This document shows positions 1 through 5,192 of a DNA stretch of 7,804 bases, piece by piece. Source of the DNA: Thermococcales archaeon 44_46 (GTDB taxonomy: Archaea > Methanobacteriota_B > Thermococci > Thermococcales > Thermococcaceae); the NCBI GenBank assembly GCA_001507935.1, contig LGET01000069.1:1-7804 (forward strand), in the 5' to 3' direction. The position numbers and the translations under genes were made by a program. Position 1 is the stretch's first letter, and each line of letters begins with the position of its first letter. Below the pieces are notes generated by a model. The model was not told where the DNA came from and did not search any database. It worked only from the letters and a program-made list of their open reading frames with translations.

Positions 1-1609
1 TCGGCACTTTGCCGTGTGGGATTCCAACTTTTGCCCCATACCACTCGCTTAGGACGTGATGGGCCACTATCAGGAGGGGCACTGCTATTATCAAAAGTAT
101 CCATCCATTAGTCAGGCCAGTGGCAAACAGCACGAGCATTAAAGCACCGACGGCCGCCGCTGTGAGCGCGTATGGAATCTGGGTGCTCACGTGGTCTATG
201 TGGTCACAGCCAGAGAACATTGAGCTCATGATCGTGGTGTCGCTTATCGGCGAGCAGTGGTCACCGAAAACACCTCCGGCAAAGACAGAGGCGATGCTCG
301 CATAGACCACAGGACCAAAGCTTCCACTCAACTCATAGGCCAGCGGGACGGCAATCGGCATCATTATGGCAAAGGTTCCCCAGGATGTTCCTGTTGTGAA
401 TGAGATGAACGCTGCCACCAGGAAGACCACCAGTGGAACCAATCCCGGAGAAAGGACTTTTGATGCAACGCTTACTACATAGTCTGCTGTTCCAACGGCA
501 TCGCACGCGCTCTTAATGCTCCATGCTAAAATAAGTATCATCATTGCAAAGTGCATCTGCTTCATACCCGCAACTACAGTCTCCTCGACTTCCTTAAGGC
601 TCATTATTTTCATTCCAATCACGAGTGCCATCGCCACGACGACCATTCCAAAGGAACCCCAAACAAGTGCCCATGTTGAGTCTGCGTTAGACAGAACTGC
701 CTGGAAGCCTCCTTCGGCATAGGTGGCACTTCCCCCACCGGTAACCCATAAACCGATGAATGTCAATGCTACCAGTGTTAGCACCGGAAGTATGAATGTC
801 CACACGCTTTCCTTGCCTTCAATGGGCATTCCCACGTCAATTTCAGTAGTCATCATTGGCTGTGCCCCATCACGAAGGACTTTACCCTCTTTTCTTGCCC
901 TGTATTCTGCTTTGAGCATCGGACCGTAGTGCCTGTGGGTAATTGCTACCAGATAAACAAGAATTATAGCTAAGATTGGGTAAAACCTGTAGGGCCAGCT
1001 TGCAAACCAAGCAGAGTACGCACTTATGCTTTCTCCGACACTTGCGATTGCATCCTTTAGAAGTCCGAGCTCATAGCCTATCCATGTAGAAACAACAGCC
1101 AAAACCGCCACTGGTGCAGCCGTGGAATCATCAGCATAGGCTAAGAACTCTCTTGAGACTCTCGCCCTATCTGTTATCGGCCTCATTGTATTTCCAACGA
1201 TGATGGTGTTGGTATAGTCGTCAAAGAAGATTATGGTTCCGAAAATTGCGGCCATTAATGAAGCAGCTCTGCTGGTTCTAATCTTCCTTGTAACGGCTTT
1301 CGCGATGGCGTTCATTCCGCCGGATTTGTAGATTAGTGCAACACCCGCACCGATCAACGCATCAAAGAGCAGTATTCTCGTGTTCCATAGGTCGGTCACT
1401 ATCTGGCCGTTCTCTTCCCATGCGGAGGCTATGTTGAACACTATCCACTTCAATGTCTGCGTCGTTGCTCCTACTGGGTCTCCGCCTGCAACTAACAGTC
1501 CTCCAACCCAGACTCCAAAGAACAAAGCAAAGAGCACTCTTTTCGTCAATATTGCTAGTCCAATGGCCACAAGAGGCGGCAGCAATGATAGCACACCAAA
1601 GTCTGACAT
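1..1609 (-). CDS. nhaC: NhaC-family Na+/H+ antiporter (3' end missing)
   Basis: Polytopic membrane protein expected to exchange Na+ for H+ across the cytoplasmic membrane. I translated 536 residues with no stop before the window edge, so the C-terminus is missing. The product is dominated by hydrophobic segments. It carries hallmarks of the NhaC-type Na_H_antiporter family: an FFDDYTNT segment around residues 128-135 with acidic pair D130/D131, a TGTSWGTF segment around W410, and GDHCSPISDTT at about 449-459. Start choice: GGAGG lies 7 bases before the ATG at 1609. An in-frame GTG two codons earlier leaves only one base after the SD and is rejected. The gene follows the ACT gene on the same strand after 117 bases and has its own candidate promoter, so it is probably transcribed separately. 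Related family members exchange organic acids (malate/lactate), so the exact substrate is inferred; family membership is secure. Confidence 0.93.
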   Translation of the reverse strand, partial: MSDFGVLSLLPPLVAIGLAILTKRVLFALFFGVWVGGLLVAGGDPVGATTQTLKWIVFNIASAWEENGQIVTDLWNTRILLFDALIGAGVALIYKSGGMNAIAKAVTRKIRTSRAASLMAAIFGTIIFFDDYTNTIIVGNTMRPITDRARVSREFLAYADDSTAAPVAVLAVVSTWIGYELGLLKDAIASVGESISAYSAWFASWPYRFYPILAIILVYLVAITHRHYGPMLKAEYRARKEGKVLRDGAQPMMTTEIDVGMPIEGKESVWTFILPVLTLVALTFIGLWVTGGGSATYAEGGFQAVLSNADSTWALVWGSFGMVVVAMALVIGMKIMSLKEVEETVVAGMKQMHFAMMILILAWSIKSACDAVGTADYVVSVASKVLSPGLVPLVVFLVAAFISFTTGTSWGTFAIMMPIAVPLAYELSGSFGPVVYASIASVFAGGVFGDHCSPISDTTIMSSMFSGCDHIDHVSTQIPYALTAAAVGALMLVLFATGLTNGWILLIIAVPLLIVAHHVLSEWYGAKVGIPHGKVP

Positions 1610-1648
1610 GTTCACTCCTCCTTACTTCGAATTTGAATTCCGCAGTCG

Positions 1649-1680
1649 AAAAGAATAGGAAAACGTTTTTATTCTTTTTG
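1649..1680 (-). promoter_or_regulatory. Candidate nhaC promoter with nested inverted repeat (operator?)
   Basis: Seen directly: AAAAGAATA (1649-1657) and its exact reverse complement TATTCTTTT (1670-1678) flank the perfect 10-base palindrome AAAACGTTTT (1660-1669). On the minus strand, CAAAAA (1680-1675) followed by GAATAAAA (1674-1667) resembles an archaeal BRE plus TATA element, which would place the transcript start near 1645 and give a leader of about 35 bases. The right arm coincides with the putative BRE/TATA, so a protein bound here could block TFB/TBP. That function is inferred. Confidence 0.4.
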
Positions 1681-1708
1681 TAACAAAAATAGCAAAATAT
1701 CAGAAATT

Positions 1709-1724
1709 TGTTCTAAATAGAACA
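1709..1724. repeat. 16-bp perfect palindrome just after the ACT gene stop
   Basis: TGTTCT-AAAT-AGAACA is a perfect inverted repeat with 6-base arms and a 4-base loop. It begins two bases beyond the TGA of the ACT-domain gene. On the minus strand it is followed by T-rich sequence, so it could be a hairpin-assisted terminator. It could equally be a dimeric regulator site upstream of nhaC. Confidence 0.5.
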
Positions 1725-1726
1725 GA

Positions 1727-2383
1727 TCATCGCATCCTCCTTATCAGCTCTTCGAGGAGCTGGTAGGCACGGGGGGCGTCTCTGCGGTCGATCACAAAAA
1801 TCGTGTCCTTGTAGCACGAGATTACTTGTGTTATGTTTATGCCGTTCAGGGAGAGCGCCGAGGCCATGAAGGCGACAACGCCAGGGGTGCTGATTATGCC
1901 CTCCGGACTCACTATGGTGAGGGCGGTCTGCTCCCTCAGTATCTCGATGACATCCCTTGCGAGGCTGAGCACCTTTTCCTCGTCCTCACTTGAAATGACT
2001 ACCGTAAACGTTTCCCTTCCCTGGGTCAGCTGGAAGAACCTTGATTCCCCCATTATGGCCGAGATTTTCTCCATTATCCCGGAGACCCCCTCCTTTGGGA
2101 GGGTTACCACGCTCACGTCAGACTGGAGCTCTATGATGCTACCCCCGATGACCTTCCTAACCCGGCTCTCCAAGACAGACTTTTCGCCCTTGAGCTCCTC
2201 GCCGAGCCGTATCAGCGCCATCTTAACCGCAGGAACCGAAAAGGCCAGGCCGAGTTCCCCGATGAGGAGCCTCGCAAGGGCGCTGTAGTTGACGATCCCC
2301 AGACGGATGCACTCCTGGATAACGGGCCTCCTCATTATTTCCTCGCGGACGATCTCCATTATGCTCTTCTTTTCAGCACCCAT
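1727..2383 (-). CDS. Tandem ACT-domain protein, probable amino-acid-responsive regulator
   Basis: 218 residues, soluble, no signal peptide or membrane segment. Residues about 10-65 are helical and basic/hydrophobic, with an HTH-like rhythm (VNYSALARLL, then VPAVKMALIRL). Residues about 82-150 and 152-215 each read as an ACT-like beta-alpha-beta unit. The second has the strongest signature, ISTPGVVAFMASALSLNGIN followed by DTIFVIDRRDAPRAYQLLEEL, as in ACT domains of aspartokinases. ACT domains usually bind amino acids allosterically. No catalytic domain is attached, so a sensor or transcriptional regulator role is inferred. An in-frame TAA sits at 2405-2407, so 2383 is the first ATG; a GGGGG stretch 7 bases before it is an imperfect SD. 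The gene lies 59 bases after thyX on the same strand and might be co-transcribed; a weak TATA-like ATTTTAATAAG is at 2404-2414. It is clearly richer in GC than its neighbours. Confidence 0.8.
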   Translation of the reverse strand: MGAEKKSIMEIVREEIMRRPVIQECIRLGIVNYSALARLLIGELGLAFSVPAVKMALIRLGEELKGEKSVLESRVRKVIGGSIIELQSDVSVVTLPKEGVSGIMEKISAIMGESRFFQLTQGRETFTVVISSEDEEKVLSLARDVIEILREQTALTIVSPEGIISTPGVVAFMASALSLNGINITQVISCYKDTIFVIDRRDAPRAYQLLEELIRRMR

Positions 2384-2442
2384 GCGGTTTCCCCCGGATG
2401 CATCTTATTAAAATGGCACAAAATTGAGGATCCTAACGCTCT

Positions 2443-3174
2443 TCACTCTGCCAGTTTCCTCCACTTCTCCCTTGTTCTCTTCCAGCAGCCGGAGGGCATT
2501 AGCTCCCTTTCCGGACAGTAACCTAAGGAAATACACCTCGGCCCAAGCTTTGCCCATTTTATTATTGGCCTCAGGTCATCCCTTTTAGCTATTTCTTCGA
2601 GCATTTTCCACGCAACCTCTCTTATTTCCCACTGTGCTCTTTCACACGCTCTAAGACCCAGAAAATGCTTGAGCTCTCTAAGGTTCATAGTGACTACGAT
2701 TTTAGTTCTCACTGCCTGAGGCAGAATGAAGCGTGCATCCTCCTGATGTATACCCCTGGCGTAAGTCTCCTCGTAAAGTTCTATCGCTTCTCGCATAAGC
2801 TTTTTCCATTTTTCATACAGCTCTGGATTTTCTTTAACTCCCTCCGGGATAACAAACGTCTCTTCAACATCCTCAGGGTTAAGCTTGATATAGCGTTGGC
2901 TCTGCTGTGTGTAGCTGGCTATCCTGTGGCGGATTAGCTGATGCGAGGCAACTCTGCTTATCCCTTCAATCGCAAAGGTAAAAACAGCATGCTCCAAAAT
3001 CGACTCATGCCCGTAGCCCAGAACTCTCGGCAAATGATTCTCCACGTCTGTCCTCGTTACTCTTTCAAAAGCTTCACTTTCCCACTCTTCCCAGTAGCTT
3101 ATCAACGCAGCCCAGGTTACTGTTTCTAAGGGTTTTGGGGTATAGTTCACTAGCTTGACTTTCAAACCGTCCAT
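2443..3174 (-). CDS. thyX: Flavin-dependent thymidylate synthase ThyX
   Basis: Makes dTMP from dUMP using methylene-tetrahydrofolate (or the archaeal pterin equivalent), FAD and NAD(P)H; cytosolic, normally a homotetramer. The defining ThyX motif RHRX7S is intact: R82-H83-R84 and S92 in RHRIASYTQQSQRY. Also visible are GHESILEHAVF near 55-65 and the second conserved block with R148, N164 and R175 (ARFILPQAVRTK, MNLRELKHFLGLR, AQWEIR). The C-terminus has three cysteines (GPRCISLGYCPERELMPSGC), a tail seen in several archaeal and bacterial ThyX. Start: the frame is open upstream to 3267, but the homologous region begins at MDGLKV, and GGGTG lies 6 bases before the ATG at 3174. This gives 243 residues, normal for the family; the longer 274-residue reading is rejected. 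Divergent from argF; the ACT gene follows 59 bases downstream. Confidence 0.95.
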   Translation of the reverse strand: MDGLKVKLVNYTPKPLETVTWAALISYWEEWESEAFERVTRTDVENHLPRVLGYGHESILEHAVFTFAIEGISRVASHQLIRHRIASYTQQSQRYIKLNPEDVEETFVIPEGVKENPELYEKWKKLMREAIELYEETYARGIHQEDARFILPQAVRTKIVVTMNLRELKHFLGLRACERAQWEIREVAWKMLEEIAKRDDLRPIIKWAKLGPRCISLGYCPERELMPSGCWKRTREKWRKLAE

Positions 3175-3204
3175 CACACACACCCGGAATAGAAAGGGGA
3201 CTCT

Positions 3205-3215
3205 CCTTATTAGCC
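3205..3215 (-). promoter_or_regulatory. Candidate TATA element of thyX
   Basis: On the minus strand GGCTAATAAGG is centred about 36 bases before the thyX ATG. That matches the spacing of the putative TATA elements of argF and the HAD gene in this window and implies a leader of about 10 bases starting near the SD. The preceding BRE position (CAAGG) is a weak match. Confidence 0.35.
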
Positions 3216-3270
3216 TTGTTGAAAACTTTAGCAAAGCATACCCCTGTTTGAGTTTACGTTTATCCACTAG

Positions 3271-3296
3271 TTTTCAGAAATTTTTTGAAAATTTTC
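3271..3296. repeat. AT-rich palindromic cluster between thyX and argF
   Basis: Contains the perfect palindrome GAAAATTTTC (3287-3296) and an overlapping inverted pair TTTTCA (3271-3276) / TGAAAA (3286-3291). It lies near the middle of the 189-base divergent intergenic region, upstream of both candidate promoters. It may be a regulator site or simply a flexible AT-rich upstream region. Confidence 0.35.
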
Positions 3297-3319
3297 GCCG
3301 CCGGATATTTTTTAACGAC

Positions 3320-3334
3320 GAAATAGTTATTAAC
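3320..3334 (+). promoter_or_regulatory. Candidate argF promoter (BRE/TATA)
   Basis: GAAAT followed by AGTTATTAAC resembles a BRE plus TATA element centred about 35 bases before the argF ATG, giving a leader of about 10 bases that begins at the SD. An alternative TATA-like stretch, ATATTTTTTAA, is at 3305-3314 and would give a leader of about 30 bases. Confidence 0.45.
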
Positions 3335-3363
3335 GGAAATGCCAACTTTAGACGGTGATGCAC

Positions 3364-4311
3364 ATGGTAGTGAGCTTAGCCGGAAGGGATATCCTCTGCC
3401 TTCAAGACTTTACAAGAGAAGAAATTGAGACAATTCTCAAAACAGCTGAAATGATGAAAATCTGGAACAAGATTGGAAAGCCACATCGCGTTCTTGAGGG
3501 TAAAACCCTCGCCATGATCTTCCAGAAGCCTTCCACAAGAACAAGAATAAGCTTTGAGGTTGGAATCTACCAACTTGGTGGATATGGGTTATATCTAAAT
3601 GCCCAAGATTTGCAGTTGAGAAGGGGAGAAACGATAGCAGACACCGCGAGAGTTCTAAGCAGATATGTGGACGGAATAATGGCGAGAGTTTTTGACCACC
3701 AGGACGTTGTTGACCTTGCAAAATACGCTAGTGTTCCAGTCATAAACGGTCTCAGCGACTTTGCACACCCATGCCAGGCTTTGGCTGACTACATGACCAT
3801 AAAAGAAAAGAAGGGAAGAATTGAAGGTCTCAAAGTTGTCTACGTTGGCGATGGAAACAACGTCGCTCACTCCCTAATGATAGCCGGAACCAAGCTTGGG
3901 GCTAATGTGGTGGTTGCCACCCCAGAGGGCTACGAGCCAGATCCAAAAGTTATCAAATGGGCTGAGGAAAATGCCGCCGAAAGCGGTGGAAGCTTTGAGC
4001 TCCTCCACGACCCGATTAAAGCTGTTAAAGGTGCCGATGTAATCTACACCGATGTCTGGGCCTCAATGGGACAGGAAGCAGAGGCGGAGCAAAGGAGAAA
4101 GATATTCATGCCATTCCAAGTTAACAAAGAGCTCGTAAAGCACGCAAAGAAGGACTACATCTTCATGCACTGCCTCCCGGCACACAGGGGAGAGGAAGTT
4201 ACCGACGACGTCATAGACTCACCAAACAGCGTGGTCTGGGATCAAGCAGAGAACAGGTTACATGCTCAAAAGGCAGCCATGGCTCTTATAATGGGCGGCA
4301 TAAAGGTTTGA
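3364..4311 (+). CDS. argF: Ornithine carbamoyltransferase
   Basis: Catalyses carbamoyl phosphate + L-ornithine to L-citrulline + phosphate, the sixth step of arginine synthesis; cytosolic. 315 residues, the usual length, and closely similar from memory to the P. furiosus enzyme, a dodecamer of trimers. Active-site motifs are all present: carbamoyl-phosphate loop S57-T-R-T60 (KPSTRTRISFE), HPCQ at 135-138, the ornithine-binding SMG loop at 234-236 (DVWASMGQEAEAE), and the catalytic-cysteine motif HCLP at 269-272 (C270). Start: GGTGAT (3354-3359) sits four bases before the ATG at 3364 (MVVSLAGRD), the start used in Pyrococcus. An upstream in-frame GTG at 3355 overlaps the SD itself and is rejected. 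The gene stands alone on the plus strand, divergent from thyX and convergent with the HAD gene, and is followed by a T-rich stretch. Confidence 0.97.
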   Translation: MVVSLAGRDILCLQDFTREEIETILKTAEMMKIWNKIGKPHRVLEGKTLAMIFQKPSTRTRISFEVGIYQLGGYGLYLNAQDLQLRRGETIADTARVLSRYVDGIMARVFDHQDVVDLAKYASVPVINGLSDFAHPCQALADYMTIKEKKGRIEGLKVVYVGDGNNVAHSLMIAGTKLGANVVVATPEGYEPDPKVIKWAEENAAESGGSFELLHDPIKAVKGADVIYTDVWASMGQEAEAEQRRKIFMPFQVNKELVKHAKKDYIFMHCLPAHRGEEVTDDVIDSPNSVVWDQAENRLHAQKAAMALIMGGIKV

Positions 4312-4313
4312 AA

Positions 4314-4343
4314 TTTCTATTCTTTTTCTCTTTGTGCTTTTTA
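4314..4343 (+). terminator. T-rich intrinsic terminator after argF
   Basis: Right after the argF TGA, the plus strand has consecutive T-rich blocks (TTCTATTCTTTTTCTCTTTG, then CTTTTTAG) without an evident hairpin, typical of archaeal intrinsic termination. The rest of the 80-base gap to the convergent HAD gene shows nothing further that I can name. Confidence 0.55.
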
Positions 4344-4391
4344 GTTTAAATTGCTGAAAAATACCGGGGAATTGGCAACAATATTAAAAGA

Positions 4392-5081
4392 TCAAAGTTG
4401 AGAGAGCACTTTCAGCAAATCCTTCGTTTCTCTAACTACAAAGCCCCTCTCGTGAATCCTCTCGACTTTTTCTGCTTCTGGATTTATCCAGCATGCATAC
4501 ATTCCAGCCTTTAATGCTCCTTCGAAGTCCTCTGCTTTGGTGTCACCGATGTGTATTGCCTCGCTTGGAGAGACGTTGAAATATTTCAATGGAGCTAAGA
4601 AGGCTTCTTTCATGGGCTTGTAGGCGTTAATCTCGTCGGAGTAGAACTGCTTGGTTATGTAATTGGCTAATCCAAACTTTTCTAGGATAAGCCTCGTATA
4701 TGCTGAGGGCCAGAACATTACGTTGCCCGTTGTTGTTATAATGTACTTTCCGTGGAGCTCTTTAAGGGCCTCTTTAACGCCCGGGAGCACTATGCTTTCA
4801 TCAACGGTCAGAGTTGCTTTTGCCGCAGCCCTCTTCACTATTTCAACATCAACATCCAATACCTTTGCGAGAAGTTCTTGGCTTTCCTCCAGAGCTTTTT
4901 CAGGACTGCCGCTTTGAGATTTTCTAATCTTTTTTATCTCCTCCCGCGTTTTTAGGACTATTTCCATGATATTATCCTCAGGAACTCCCAAAAGTTCTGA
5001 TAGAGCTTTTACAAGGCTTTCAATCATGACGTTTATGTCCAGAAGGGTGTTCCAGACGTCAAAAGAGATCAGCCTTATCAT
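4392..5081 (-). CDS. HAD-superfamily hydrolase with atypical motif I
   Basis: 229 residues, cytosolic. Rossmann-type HAD core with a helical C1-type cap at about 15-95. Motif I is FDVWNTLL, with nucleophile candidate D8, but the second acidic residue of the phosphatase DxD is replaced by W10. Motif II is ITTTGN at 115-120; motif III lysine is K155 (YKPMKEAF); motif IV is GDTKAED with D180 and D185. These support a HAD hydrolase, but the missing second Asp makes a standard phosphomonoesterase uncertain; a dehalogenase-like or other activity is possible and the substrate is unknown. Start: GGGGTGG a few bases before the ATG at 5081, with the HAD fold beginning at once (MIRLISFD). The frame is open to 5162, but that extension spans the TATA box and is rejected. 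It has its own promoter, so it is probably not part of the mcrB operon. Confidence 0.88.
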   Translation of the reverse strand: MIRLISFDVWNTLLDINVMIESLVKALSELLGVPEDNIMEIVLKTREEIKKIRKSQSGSPEKALEESQELLAKVLDVDVEIVKRAAAKATLTVDESIVLPGVKEALKELHGKYIITTTGNVMFWPSAYTRLILEKFGLANYITKQFYSDEINAYKPMKEAFLAPLKYFNVSPSEAIHIGDTKAEDFEGALKAGMYACWINPEAEKVERIHERGFVVRETKDLLKVLSQL

Positions 5082-5113
5082 CGCTACCACCCCTAAGGTG
5101 TTGGAGAAAGGGA

Positions 5114-5126
5114 TTAATAAATTTGC
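5114..5126 (-). promoter_or_regulatory. BRE/TATA promoter of the HAD gene
   Basis: On the minus strand GCAAA (5126-5122) is followed by TTTATTAA (5121-5114), the best BRE plus TATA match in the window. It is centred 36 bases before the ATG and predicts a leader of about 11 bases starting at the GGGGTGG Shine-Dalgarno. Confidence 0.65.
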
Positions 5127-5169
5127 TATGGGATAAAAGGTAAGCAATGGAGTGGTGAGCACAATTAAG

Positions 5170-5192
5170 GCAAAGAGATAAAGAGAGAAGAA
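5170..5192 (-). terminator. Pyrimidine/T-rich terminator after the mcrB-like gene
   Basis: Directly after the TAA at 5193, the minus strand reads TTCTTCTCTCTTTATCTCTT, a T-rich, hairpin-free stretch like archaeal intrinsic terminators. With the separate HAD promoter it argues that the operon ends here. Confidence 0.5.

Noticed and set aside
120..1683. Several plus-strand open frames opposite nhaC
   Set aside because: All are shadows of the membrane-protein coding frame with no recognisable domains.
1833..2288. 151-codon open frame antisense to the ACT gene
   Set aside because: Explained by the high GC of the ACT gene; no family features, low-complexity serine-rich product and no credible RBS.
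3175..3267. 31-residue N-terminal extension of ThyX
   Set aside because: ThyX similarity starts at MDGLKV, a GGGTG lies 6 bases before that ATG, and the extension covers the promoter region.
3355..3363. GTG start three codons upstream of argF
   Set aside because: The GTG is part of the GGTGAT Shine-Dalgarno for the ATG at 3364, the start matching Pyrococcus OTCase.
4312..4391. Possible C/D-box sRNA or small gene in the argF/HAD gap
   Set aside because: Only a CTGA was seen, with no paired C box or guide arrangement; T-rich termination explains the region better.
5082..5162. 27-residue N-terminal extension of the HAD protein
   Set aside because: It runs through the clear BRE/TATA element; the HAD fold begins at MIRLISFD with a good Shine-Dalgarno.
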